Shown in pieces: positions 46,326 to 55,361 of a stretch of 64,000 bases of DNA. The notes beneath the pieces were generated by a model. It did not search any database. It was not told the origin of the DNA and worked only from the letters and a program-made list of their open reading frames with translations. The DNA comes from an uncultured Emticicia sp. (GTDB lineage: Bacteria; Bacteroidota; Bacteroidia; Cytophagales; Spirosomataceae), in assembly GCF_937903345.1 (NCBI RefSeq), contig NZ_CALCZQ010000021.1:1-64000 (forward strand), given 5' to 3'. Made by a program: the position numbers and the translations under genes. Numbering within the stretch: position 1 is the first letter of the stretch; every line of letters starts with the position of its first letter.

Positions 46326-47300
46326 TTACATACTCAAAATATGTACCATTCTCAACAAATCATCATGAATTGGCTTTGGTTTCTTGATGGTATCAATAAA
46401 TGGCGTATAAACCAATTCGTTGTTTACAACTCCTGCCATTACATTTTTATAGCCTTTGATAAGCCCTTCCACTGCTCCTAAACCTAATCGACTCGCCAAA
46501 ATACGGTCGTAAGCAGTTGGTGCACCTCCACGTTGAATATGTCCGAGAGTTGTTACACGAATATCGAGTTTATCTGCTACTTGATTCTTGATTTTTTCGG
46601 CAATATCAACGGCATGTCCTTCTTCGTCACCTTCAGCTACCACTACGATTGATGAAGATTTAGAGCGAGACCAACCATCCTTTAAAGTACTAATAACTTT
46701 TTTAAGCGGCGTGTGCGTTTCTGGTACCATCACAATTTCGGCCCCACCACCAATACCAGATTGGATAGCAATATATCCAGAATCACGACCCATAACTTCG
46801 ATAAAAAACACGCGATCGTGAGAGTCTGCAGTATCTCTTATTTTGTCAATTGCTTCGAGTGAAGTATTTACTGCAGTGTCAAAACCAATCGTATAATCAG
46901 TTCCATATAGATCATTATCAATTGTACCTGGGCAACCTACCGTTGGAATTTCGTATTCATTATAAAAAACTTCTGCCCCTGTAAATGTTCCGTTTCCACC
47001 AATGGCAACAAGGCCTTCAATACCGGCATTCATTAGGTTTTCATAAGCTTTTTTTCGCCCCTCAGGGGTCATGAATTCTTTACTCCTTGCCGACTTTAGC
47101 ATTGTACCACCACGCTGAACTATATTACTTACTGATTGAGAATACATCGGAAAAATATCGCCCGTAATCATTCCATTATATCCTCTTCTTATTCCGTAAA
47201 TTTCTAAACCATGGTATATTGCTCCTCTAACTGCAGCTCTGATGCATGCATTCATACCTGGTGCGTCACCTCCTGAAGTAAAAACTGCTATTCGTTTCAT
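46326..47300 (-). CDS. pfkA: 6-phosphofructokinase
   Basis: Glycolytic phosphorylation of fructose 6-phosphate. At 324 residues it has the PfkA length. Start motif TSGGDAPGMNACIRA, catalytic base in GTIDNDLYGTDYTIGFDTAV, and substrate loop VEVMGRDSGYIA are intact. The nucleotide loop reads Gly-Gly-Asn103-Gly104-Thr where the E. coli-type enzyme has GGDGS; Gly104 favours ATP over pyrophosphate, but Asn103 replaces a Mg-binding Asp. Transcribed from its own promoter at 47373-47405. Confidence 0.93.
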   Translation of the reverse strand: MKRIAVFTSGGDAPGMNACIRAAVRGAIYHGLEIYGIRRGYNGMITGDIFPMYSQSVSNIVQRGGTMLKSARSKEFMTPEGRKKAYENLMNAGIEGLVAIGGNGTFTGAEVFYNEYEIPTVGCPGTIDNDLYGTDYTIGFDTAVNTSLEAIDKIRDTADSHDRVFFIEVMGRDSGYIAIQSGIGGGAEIVMVPETHTPLKKVISTLKDGWSRSKSSSIVVVAEGDEEGHAVDIAEKIKNQVADKLDIRVTTLGHIQRGGAPTAYDRILASRLGLGAVEGLIKGYKNVMAGVVNNELVYTPFIDTIKKPKPIHDDLLRMVHILSM

Positions 47301-47934
47301 CTTAATATTTTCTTAAATTTTCTTTGTAATTTGCCTGATACTAACCTCAATTCAATCTTACTTTAACCGCCACAAAAGTAACTAGTATTCTTTACTTCTC
47401 CCAAAATTTAATTATTAATCATTAGCAATATTGTTCGGTGAAAAGGGTTTTTACCAAAATCTAATTCGTTTATATGATTTTTTTTAGAATTTATTGCATA
47501 TTATTATTTTATATTTGAATACTACACACTTTCGAATTTGGCTCACCGCAAACTTGAACCTATGTAAAAAAACAAAAAACATCTTGTATAATTAGCCAAT
47601 AATGTATTCTTAAAAACATTAAATGCTCTTAAAAATTAAGCAATTTTAAAACTTTATGTAATTGCTATTTATAATCTAATGACCTCTTTTAAAGATAATC
47701 CTTTACACTTAAAGGTACTCGAACTATTCAAACATTCCACTTTCTTTAATTTTTAATTTTACCAGAACTACGCAAAGGCAAACTCCAAGACATTGATAAT
47801 CAAACAATTATAGAATATTTTTTAAGTTCATTTTTTTGGCATACTATTTGATTTGAATAGTTCAACATGGTGGCCTTTTTTAGTCACTTAACCCAAATGT
47901 GAGTTTTTAAACTTACGATTAATTAATATAAGAA
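47301..47934. other. Noncoding region between divergent genes
   Basis: It contains the pfkA promoter at its left end. The rest, 47410-47934, is AT-rich with no gene or RNA recognised; the promoter of the repeat protein gene must lie near its right end. Confidence 0.5.
47373..47405 (-). promoter_or_regulatory. Promoter of pfkA
   Basis: The minus strand reads TTTG (47402-47405), 21 bases, TACTTTTG (47373-47380); leader of about 65 bases. Confidence 0.6.
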
Positions 47935-50900
47935 ATGTCTGAAATAATTTTAACTTTCAACAATCTCCGTCTGAGATTCGGAGTATACATGTTACTGTTT
48001 TTGAGTGCCTTCACCACATTTGCACAAAGCGAAAATGTTGGTATCGGTACCTTAAAACCTGACAATTCAGCATTATTGGATCTCACTTCTACATCAAAAG
48101 GCTTATTGATTCCTCGAATGACCTTAGCTCAAAGATCAGGTATTAATGCTCCAGCTACGGGTTTGATAGTTTATCAAATTGACTTTTTCTCAGGTTTCTA
48201 TTTCTACGATGGAGAAGCTTGGAAAGGTATATATGCCCGCAACATTGATGCTGCATCAGTTAATTCAGACCCCTTTTCATTTGCCCCTACTGCCGAAAGT
48301 GCTGGGTGGAGTATTCGAGGAAATTCGGGTTTAAATGCTGAACAAAATTTTCTTGGTACAAAAGACACCACCGCTTTGGTATTTAAAGTAAATAATTATC
48401 GTTCAGGATTGATCGATTTTCGTTCTGGTAATACTTATTTCGGCTATGGAGCTGGTTATAGTAGTCGCGGTTCTAACTCTATTGCCATCGGTGCTTTTGC
48501 TTTACATGACGCTAATGTAGGTCAGAATAATATCGCAATTGGTTTTCAGTCATTGTTTCGCAACCAAACAGGTAACGAAAATGTGGCCGTCGGAGGAAAT
48601 TCCTTAAATTCAAATATATCGGGTTCAGAAAATGTTAGTATTGGTTCACAGGCAGGCCTACGTTCGCAGGGCAATGGCAATGTCTTTATCGGATATAAGG
48701 CAGGTATAAATGAGGTTGGAAATAATAAATTATACATCAACAATAATTTTCAAAACCTATCACTTATTTATGGCGATTTTGAGAAAGCTCGTGTAGGTAT
48801 AAATACCCAAAGTCCAGAAAGTGCATTATCAATTGATAGTAAAACAGTAAATCTTAGTGGTTTAGAATTTAAGCAACTAAATAGTGATTCTCCTGCAGAA
48901 AAACCAGGTCTTAAAGTTTTATCTGTTGACAAGCAAGGACGAGTTATCTTAGTACGTGACTCGGTCGGAACGTCATCATCGACATCTGTCTCAGTACCGA
49001 GCTTTTGGACTTTAAAAGGTAGCTCTATAGAAAACAGCAATGCTGGTGATGTAATTTTAAGTAATATTCGATTCAAAAACCTTCTCCCAAGCTCACCAAC
49101 TATTAAATCAAACGGTAAAATCTTAACTGTAGATGATAATGGTTTGATTGTTTTGGCTCGTGACTCAATAAGTAATTCTGCTCCTTCATATTGGGGACTA
49201 AACGGAAGTACACTATCAAACAACAATGAAGGCAAAGTGACATTAAATGGACCAATACAATTTGGAAACATTAAAGCTTCAAATACAGCTATTCGAGCTA
49301 ATGGCAAAGTTCTTTCCGTTGACAACAATGGCAATCTTATCTTGGTAAGAGACTCTGTATCGACAGTTTCTATTGGAAGCTCACTGCCTATGAGTGCTTC
49401 ACCTTGGATCATCAATGGTGAAAATATCGTTAATAGTAATGTTGGTTCGGTTTCTATCAATACTAATTTAATTTTATCGAAATTAAACAGTGATTTTAAA
49501 GTTGCTAAATCAGCTCAAAAATTCCTTACTGTTGATAGTACAGGTAATGTATTTTTGGCCAATGTACCGCCAATCACACCTACAATTCCAGCATCTGATT
49601 GGACTTTAGACGGGGCAAATATTTCCAACAAAAATACAGGTGGAGTTTATATCAATAATGGACTATGGGCGAAAAACGGATTCCGTTTACAATCTGGTAC
49701 ATTGGAGCTTAATAGTGCTGAGGAAAACAAAAGTGGATTACAATTTACTCAGTTGAAAGCCTCAAATACAGCATCAAAAGGCTTCGGAAAAGTACTTTCA
49801 GTAGATGATAACGGAAATGTAATCTTGGTAAAAGATTCTGTAGGCGTGGCCACAAGTCCTGCACCCGTAGTCCCATCGTTGTGGGCTACTTCAGGCACAT
49901 CAATTGTCAATAGTAACACAGGTAGAGTAATTGTAAACAATGGTCTTACTCTCCCTTTCACAAGTGAATCAATTACCCCGATTTCAACGCAAAAATTCTT
50001 GACTGTTGATAATGCAGGTAATGTAATTTTAGGAAATGTACCAAATAGTACTCCTTCGCCATGGACAATTATTGGTAACGACATCGTTAATTCAAACAGT
50101 GGAAAAGCCAACATCAGTAATGGTTTGTCAGTAAAAAGCGGAATTAACATCGAATCGGGCAATTTGGTAACTAATGGTTCTTTAACCAACCGAAGCGGAT
50201 TAGTACTCAACCAATTAAAACTATCATTTCCTGCCTCAAGACCCTCAGGAAAAGTACTTTCGGTCGATGATAATGGAAACGTAATTTTGGTCAGAGACTC
50301 AGTCGGTGTAACGGGTACAGTTTTAAATACCCCAGCATCTTGGACAGTTTCAGACAATAACATAATCAATTCAAATACTGGTACTGTATCCATCAATTCT
50401 CTGACTTTACCAAAACTAAGTAGCAATAATAATCCAACCGTAACTTCTCAAAAAGTACTTTCAGTTGATACCGATGGTAATGTAATTTTAGTAAATACGC
50501 CAACCACAAATGCTGTAGCAGCTCCAACAGTAGAACTTTGGAAAGCCGACACTGGTGGGGCCATTTTAAATAATAATACGCAAGGTGTGGTAATTACGAC
50601 TAATACTGATGGCAAAAGCGGTTTAAAGTTTTCAAAACTTAGTGCGTCATCAGCAGCAGGTGACAGATACGGGAAAGTGCTTTCGGTTGATGATAATGGA
50701 AACGTAATTTTAGTTAATGATGGAATATCAACCAACGGAAGTAATACAGGAGCAGGCTGGGCGATAACTGATGGGCGTTTGCAAAATTCAAACAATGGAA
50801 AAGTAGTAATTGGAACGGGTATCAACTCATTCCCTGGAGACTTTCAATTGTATGTTAAAGGCGGAATCTTGACCGAAAGAGTAAGAGTGGCTGTTGCTAA

Positions 50901-51165
50901 TTCTGACCGCTGGGCGGATTATGTTTTCGAAAATGGGTATAAGTTAATGCCTCTAAAAGATGTTGAAAAGCATATCGATTATTACCATCATTTACCAAAC
51001 GTTCCATCAGCTGAACAAATGGTAAAAAGCGGTATGGACATAACAGAAACAAGTGCTAAATTATTAGAGAAAATCGAAGAGCTTACACTATATTTGATTA
51101 AGGCAAATAAGCAAATTGAGGTTCTCGAAAGCAAAGTGAACAATCTTGAAAAAACACAAAAATAA
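47935..51165 (+). CDS. Large repeat-containing exported surface protein
   Basis: A 1076-residue protein with a signal peptide ending TTFAQ. The N-terminal block (NVGIGTLKPDNSALLDLTST, KGLLIPRMTLAQR, GLIVYQ) is common in Bacteroidota cell-surface and fibre-like proteins. A hexapeptide-like region follows (GNENVAVGGNSLNSNISGSE). The middle carries nine copies of a short unit resembling GKVLSVDDNGNVILVRDSVG. The C-terminus (SDRWADYVFENGYKLMPL, HHLPNVPSAEQM) ends in a coiled coil (KANKQIEVLESKVNNLEK), suggesting a trimeric tail-spike-like stalk. No type IX sorting tail is seen. Confidence 0.82.
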   Translation: MSEIILTFNNLRLRFGVYMLLFLSAFTTFAQSENVGIGTLKPDNSALLDLTSTSKGLLIPRMTLAQRSGINAPATGLIVYQIDFFSGFYFYDGEAWKGIYARNIDAASVNSDPFSFAPTAESAGWSIRGNSGLNAEQNFLGTKDTTALVFKVNNYRSGLIDFRSGNTYFGYGAGYSSRGSNSIAIGAFALHDANVGQNNIAIGFQSLFRNQTGNENVAVGGNSLNSNISGSENVSIGSQAGLRSQGNGNVFIGYKAGINEVGNNKLYINNNFQNLSLIYGDFEKARVGINTQSPESALSIDSKTVNLSGLEFKQLNSDSPAEKPGLKVLSVDKQGRVILVRDSVGTSSSTSVSVPSFWTLKGSSIENSNAGDVILSNIRFKNLLPSSPTIKSNGKILTVDDNGLIVLARDSISNSAPSYWGLNGSTLSNNNEGKVTLNGPIQFGNIKASNTAIRANGKVLSVDNNGNLILVRDSVSTVSIGSSLPMSASPWIINGENIVNSNVGSVSINTNLILSKLNSDFKVAKSAQKFLTVDSTGNVFLANVPPITPTIPASDWTLDGANISNKNTGGVYINNGLWAKNGFRLQSGTLELNSAEENKSGLQFTQLKASNTASKGFGKVLSVDDNGNVILVKDSVGVATSPAPVVPSLWATSGTSIVNSNTGRVIVNNGLTLPFTSESITPISTQKFLTVDNAGNVILGNVPNSTPSPWTIIGNDIVNSNSGKANISNGLSVKSGINIESGNLVTNGSLTNRSGLVLNQLKLSFPASRPSGKVLSVDDNGNVILVRDSVGVTGTVLNTPASWTVSDNNIINSNTGTVSINSLTLPKLSSNNNPTVTSQKVLSVDTDGNVILVNTPTTNAVAAPTVELWKADTGGAILNNNTQGVVITTNTDGKSGLKFSKLSASSAAGDRYGKVLSVDDNGNVILVNDGISTNGSNTGAGWAITDGRLQNSNNGKVVIGTGINSFPGDFQLYVKGGILTERVRVAVANSDRWADYVFENGYKLMPLKDVEKHIDYYHHLPNVPSAEQMVKSGMDITETSAKLLEKIEELTLYLIKANKQIEVLESKVNNLEKTQK

Positions 51166-51446
51166 TATTTTTTAATTTAATAATTTTTAGAAATTTAGAG
51201 AGTAAAATGACTTTTTATATTTTTATGGAATTTATATTTTGGGCTCTAAATTTTAATATAAATTATAAAAAAATATCATAATTCAATCATTTTTGCCAGT
51301 TTTTTTTAATTTCTAAAGTTATCAGCTTAAAAACTTTATAATTACAAATATTTTGTGGCATATACATTACAAAATTAAATATAAAAATAATACAATATTA
51401 GACTTATATTTATATCATATTAATTTTATGGGTTAGGGTTTATTTT
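51166..51446. other. AT-rich noncoding region
   Basis: Extremely AT-rich spacer after the repeat protein gene. Nothing is recognised until the hairpin at 51447. Confidence 0.5.
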
Positions 51447-51483
51447 AAACGCCACAGCACAAGATTGCGGTGGCGTTTTTGTT
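51447..51483 (+). terminator. Terminator hairpin
   Basis: Arms AAACGCCAC (51447-51455) and GTGGCGTTT (51470-51478), then TTGTTTT. Confidence 0.75.
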
Positions 51484-51536
51484 TTATTTTAAAACTCACC
51501 TATCTTTACAATCAGTTCAAAATATTTTATAAATCA

Positions 51537-52094
51537 ATGCGAAAATCTAAACCCATCTCTTATTCACGCACTACAATTACTGAATTAATGATTCCTTCTT
51601 ACGCCAATTTTGGTGGAAAAATTCATGGCGGAATCCTTCTTTCACTAATGGATAAAGTAGCGTATGCTTGTGCCTCGAAACACGCTGGTGCGTATGTCGT
51701 TACGGTTTCAGTTGATGGTGTAAATTTCTTACAACCAATTGAGGTTGGTGAATTACTTTCACTCCATGCCTCTGTCAATTATGTAGGCCGAAGCTCGATG
51801 GTGATTGGTATCAGAGTAGTATCTGAAAATGTTAAAACCGGCCAACAAAAGCATACTAATACCTCATATTTTACTATGGTCGCCAAAGACGACAACGGCA
51901 AACCAACTGAAGTACCGTTGCTCGAACTTGAAGACCGCAACGACGTCAGACGTTGCCTCGAAGCTATCAAGCGTAAACAGTTAAAAGAAGCATACAAAGA
52001 CAACTTCGACAACGAAAAATCAAGTATGACTATAGAAGAAAACCTACATCTACTTGATAATGAACGAGTTATAGTTAAATATATTCAATTTTAG
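51537..52094 (+). CDS. Acyl-CoA thioesterase (hotdog fold)
   Basis: I take the ATG at 51537 (MRKSKPISYSRTTITELMIP), giving 185 residues; the frame extended back to 51465 runs through a terminator hairpin and is not real. The single hotdog domain shows PSYANFGGKIHGGILLSLMD, VDGVNFLQPIEVGELLSLHA and VNYVGRSSMVIGIRV, the YciA/BACH-type pattern. It hydrolyses acyl-CoA to free acid and CoA. The last 50 residues form a charged tail. Confidence 0.9.
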   Translation: MRKSKPISYSRTTITELMIPSYANFGGKIHGGILLSLMDKVAYACASKHAGAYVVTVSVDGVNFLQPIEVGELLSLHASVNYVGRSSMVIGIRVVSENVKTGQQKHTNTSYFTMVAKDDNGKPTEVPLLELEDRNDVRRCLEAIKRKQLKEAYKDNFDNEKSSMTIEENLHLLDNERVIVKYIQF

Positions 52095-52169
52095 TTCGAA
52101 CATTCTGTTCGCCTGAAAAGTGGGCAAAAAGAGTTAAATTACAAAGAAATAAATTCAGACTTCTAACCG

Positions 52170-52808
52170 ATGTCGAAAATAATCAACAAATTAAAAACTT
52201 GTTTTACTCCTACAATTATGACCAAAACACTTACAACTTTTTTCCTGCTCTTTCTGTTAAATTTTAAACTTTTTGCCCAAAATATTGATATTGAAATTCT
52301 TCAAAATATCAATCAAAACCGCAATCAAAGCCTTGATAAGTCATTCATAGGCATTAGCAAATCGGTTTATCCTTTAAGTGTTGTTTTCCCAATCGGACTG
52401 TTGGGTACGGGTTTCATCAAGAAAGACAAAAACCTCCAACGACAAGGACTTACTTCATTGGCTTCGCTTGCGATTTCGATGGGAACAACCTATTCACTCA
52501 AAAAAATAATCAATCGTGCTCGCCCATATATAACCTACCCGAATGTTCAACCATATTATATAGAAAATGACCCCGCTTTTCCATCAGGACATACTACCGC
52601 CGCCTTCTCAACGGCAACTTCATTAAGTCTAACCTTTAAAAAGTGGTATGTTGTTGTGCCAGCTTACACATGGGCGGGAGCAGTTGCTTACTCACGTTTA
52701 CACTTAGGAGTACATTATCCGAGCGATGTATTGGCTGGAGCGGTCATTGGAGCTGGTTCGGCTTGGCTGTGCAATAAAGCCAATCGTTGGCTACAAAGAA
52801 AAAAATAA
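52170..52808 (+). CDS. PAP2-family phosphatase
   Basis: A 212-residue membrane or exported phosphatase. The three signature motifs are present: KKIINRARPYITYP (KxxxxxxRP), PAFPSGHTTAAFS (PSGH) and YSRLHLGVHYPSDV (SRxxxxxHxxxD). The N-terminus has a signal-like stretch (TFFLLFLLNFKLFAQ), so the true start may be the internal Met at 52218. Probable substrates are undecaprenyl pyrophosphate or phosphatidic acid. Confidence 0.9.
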   Translation: MSKIINKLKTCFTPTIMTKTLTTFFLLFLLNFKLFAQNIDIEILQNINQNRNQSLDKSFIGISKSVYPLSVVFPIGLLGTGFIKKDKNLQRQGLTSLASLAISMGTTYSLKKIINRARPYITYPNVQPYYIENDPAFPSGHTTAAFSTATSLSLTFKKWYVVVPAYTWAGAVAYSRLHLGVHYPSDVLAGAVIGAGSAWLCNKANRWLQRKK

Positions 52809-52930
52809 ACCTTTCAAGCGGATGATGGTTAAATAAGAAAGTCCACAGACGGCAATCCTTAGCTAATTGTAAATACAAATCTCTGTCTATCAGTGGTTTA
52901 TAAAAAATTTTACCAAAAAACTATACTAAA

Positions 52931-53887
52931 TTGAAAAAGTCTTGCATCATCATTGGAGCGGGTTTGTCTGGTTTGACAGCCGCCCATGAATTAATAAAAA
53001 ATAAATGGGAAGTAAGCGTTCTAGACAAAGGAAGGGGTGTAGGCGGTCGAATGGCAACTCGCCGTGCAGGTGAAGCTCGTTTTGATCATGGAACTCAATA
53101 TTTTTCTACAAAAACTACTGATTTTCAAGCATTTACACAAAATATAATTCAAAAAAACATTGCTAAAGAATGGAATTTACAAAAAGGAGATAAAACCTTT
53201 TCACATCCTAGGGTAATCGGTATCAATGGAATGAATTCAATTCCAAAGTTTATGGCAGAAGGGCTCAATATCAAAACTAACGAAAAAGTAATCAGTATTT
53301 CAGAAACCGAAAACGGCTGTAAAGTAACAACCGAAGGAGGCAATTATTATGAAGCTGATGCTCTAATTTGCACCGCCCCTGCCCCACAAGCTATTGAATT
53401 ATTACAGAACAGTGAATTGGCATTTGCTGCTATTGAAACTTTACAAAATATTCATTATCAACCTAGTATAGCCATAATGGCTATTTTGAAAACAAAAACA
53501 AATATTCCAAGTCCAGGTGGAATCAGCCTTGAAAATGGCAATATTTCTTGGATTGCCGATAATTTTCAAAAAGGAATTTCGCCGATTTTCTCGGCAACTA
53601 TTCATGCCAATCCAGTTTTTAGTTTAGCCCATTTTGATGATGATATGATTCAAATTGGCCATCAATTACTTTCCGAAATAACAGATTTAATTCCTGCTGA
53701 TGCGGTAGAAAGTTATCAAGTGCATCGTTGGCGATACAGTTTGGCCTCCGAACGCTACGCTGATAATTTTTTGGTATCAAGTACTACCAAATTTCCTCTG
53801 ATTTTTGCAGGAGATGGTTTTGGGATTGGTAGTATTGAAGGAGCATTTATCTCAGGAAAAAGTGCAGCTCAAAGTCTTATATTATAA
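52931..53887 (+). CDS. Renalase-like FAD-dependent oxidoreductase
   Basis: A 318-residue flavoprotein starting at a TTG (MKKSCIIIGAGLSGLTAAHE). The FAD dinucleotide motif GAGLSGLTAAHE is followed by the typical VLDKGRGVGGRMATRR and FDHGTQYFS, then the closing FAD segment FAGDGFGIGSIEGAFISGKS. This order is that of the bacterial renalase/NAD(P)-FAD oxidoreductases that oxidise misreduced dihydro-NAD(P) isomers; the substrate is inferred from family only. Confidence 0.87.
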   Translation: MKKSCIIIGAGLSGLTAAHELIKNKWEVSVLDKGRGVGGRMATRRAGEARFDHGTQYFSTKTTDFQAFTQNIIQKNIAKEWNLQKGDKTFSHPRVIGINGMNSIPKFMAEGLNIKTNEKVISISETENGCKVTTEGGNYYEADALICTAPAPQAIELLQNSELAFAAIETLQNIHYQPSIAIMAILKTKTNIPSPGGISLENGNISWIADNFQKGISPIFSATIHANPVFSLAHFDDDMIQIGHQLLSEITDLIPADAVESYQVHRWRYSLASERYADNFLVSSTTKFPLIFAGDGFGIGSIEGAFISGKSAAQSLIL

Positions 53888-54023
53888 GTTATCAAAAGAC
53901 AAGTCTCATTCAGCCATTTCTATGAAAGATACACTACTTTAAAAAGACCTAATTCTACATAACATTCTGATTATCAAGGGATAAATTTATATTCAACAAG
54001 CATTTTTTTGGAATTCTTTTCAG

Positions 54024-54031
54024 TATATTTG
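54024..54031 (+). promoter_or_regulatory. Putative -7 box
   Basis: TATATTTG, 25 bases before the ATG at 54057. Confidence 0.4.
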
Positions 54032-54056
54032 ATTAAATTCTTTAAATGTTTGAGCC

Positions 54057-55319
54057 ATGTCAAATAGATTTCTTCCTCTGTTATTGCTCTTGTATACTGG
54101 GCAAAGTTTCGCTAATGCCATTTTGATTCCTATGGATGATAGCCAAACTAATCATCTTAAAGCTTATGGAATAGCTTATACGATATTAAAAAATAATACC
54201 GAAATAGACTGGCTACTCAATTATCGAGGTGGAAGTTTTCTGATAAATTATACATCAAATATTCAAAAAGAATGTTTGGTTCGAGGGGTTTCGTTTGATA
54301 TAATTTCGGATGCTGATGTGCAAACACTCAAACTACAAATCTCGAGTCCTGATTTAAATATGGAAATCATGAGACTGCAAAAAGCGGCACGTATTGCTGT
54401 TTATACTCCTTCAAAAATCAGTGATTCATCATTTGAAGATACCGATGCTGTTTTGCTGGTGCTGAAATACGCCGAAATACCATTTGAGGTAGTATATGAT
54501 GAAGAAATTCTACGTGGCGACCTCAATAAGTATGATTGGCTACACCTGCATCATGAAGATTTTACAGGGCAATTTGGTCGAAATATGCGTCGAATGAGCT
54601 ACAAAGACATGAAAGCTCAAGAAGAGATTGCCCAACGTTTTAAATACAATAAGATCTCTGCACTCAAACTTGATGTTGCCAAAACGATTAAAGCCTATTG
54701 TATGGGCGGGGGATTTTTGTTTGCGATGTGTTCGGGTGCAGAAACACTTGATATCGCTCTTTCTGCCGAGGGAGTTGATATTGTAAGTAGTCGTTTCGAT
54801 GGTGATAATATTGACAATAAGGCTCAAGAAAGGCTCGATTTTAATAAAACTTTTGCATTTCAAGGCTTTACTTTATACCTGAACGATAGCGAAGGTTACG
54901 GCTATAATTCGATGTCATTTTCTGATATAAACACTTCAAATGGTAGATTTAATGAGGAAATTAAGAGTAACTTCAACCTATTCGATTTTTCAGCTAAGTG
55001 GGATTTTATTCCAGCTATGTTGGTGCAAAATCACGAGCATTTAATTCGAGAGTTTATGGGGCAAACAACTGCTTTTAATAAAAAAACAGTCAAATCAAAC
55101 GTATTGGTTATGGGTGAAAGTGAGGAATCTTACCGATACATTTATGGTGAACTTGGGCTTGGTCAATGGGTATTTTATGGCGGACACGACCCCGAAGGGC
55201 GTCGAGGCTTTCATCGAACACCCACTGACTTAAATCTTTTTCCACATTCGCCAGGGTATCGCCTTATTTTAAACAATGTACTATTCCCTTCGGCTAAAAA
55301 GAAAAAAAGAAAGACATAG
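54057..55319 (+). CDS. Conserved exported Bacteroidota protein (often labelled asparagine synthetase B)
   Basis: A 420-residue protein with a signal peptide (FLPLLLLLYTGQSFANA). The mature start (ILIPMDDSQTNHLKAYGIAY) and blocks such as YDWLHLHHEDFTGQFGR, GGGFLFAMCSGAETLDIAL, LFDFSAKWDFIPAMLVQNH, FYGGHDPEGRRGFHR and the basic end SAKKKKRKT are those of a family commonly named asparagine synthetase B. It lacks the Cys2 glutaminase nucleophile and the SGGxDS ATP site of real AsnB, so that name is not supported. The AMCSG turn is reminiscent of class I glutamine-amidotransferase-like folds. Function unknown. Confidence 0.8.
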   Translation: MSNRFLPLLLLLYTGQSFANAILIPMDDSQTNHLKAYGIAYTILKNNTEIDWLLNYRGGSFLINYTSNIQKECLVRGVSFDIISDADVQTLKLQISSPDLNMEIMRLQKAARIAVYTPSKISDSSFEDTDAVLLVLKYAEIPFEVVYDEEILRGDLNKYDWLHLHHEDFTGQFGRNMRRMSYKDMKAQEEIAQRFKYNKISALKLDVAKTIKAYCMGGGFLFAMCSGAETLDIALSAEGVDIVSSRFDGDNIDNKAQERLDFNKTFAFQGFTLYLNDSEGYGYNSMSFSDINTSNGRFNEEIKSNFNLFDFSAKWDFIPAMLVQNHEHLIREFMGQTTAFNKKTVKSNVLVMGESEESYRYIYGELGLGQWVFYGGHDPEGRRGFHRTPTDLNLFPHSPGYRLILNNVLFPSAKKKKRKT

Positions 55320-55361
55320 GATTTTACCACCGAGGCAGAGAAAGCACGGAGGAAGTTTTAT

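Noticed and set aside
48768..50825. Long minus-strand frames opposite the repeat protein
   Set aside because: Shadows produced by the repetitive codon pattern of the plus-strand gene.
51465..51536. Upstream extension of the thioesterase frame
   Set aside because: It runs through a terminator hairpin; the ATG at 51537 is the family start.
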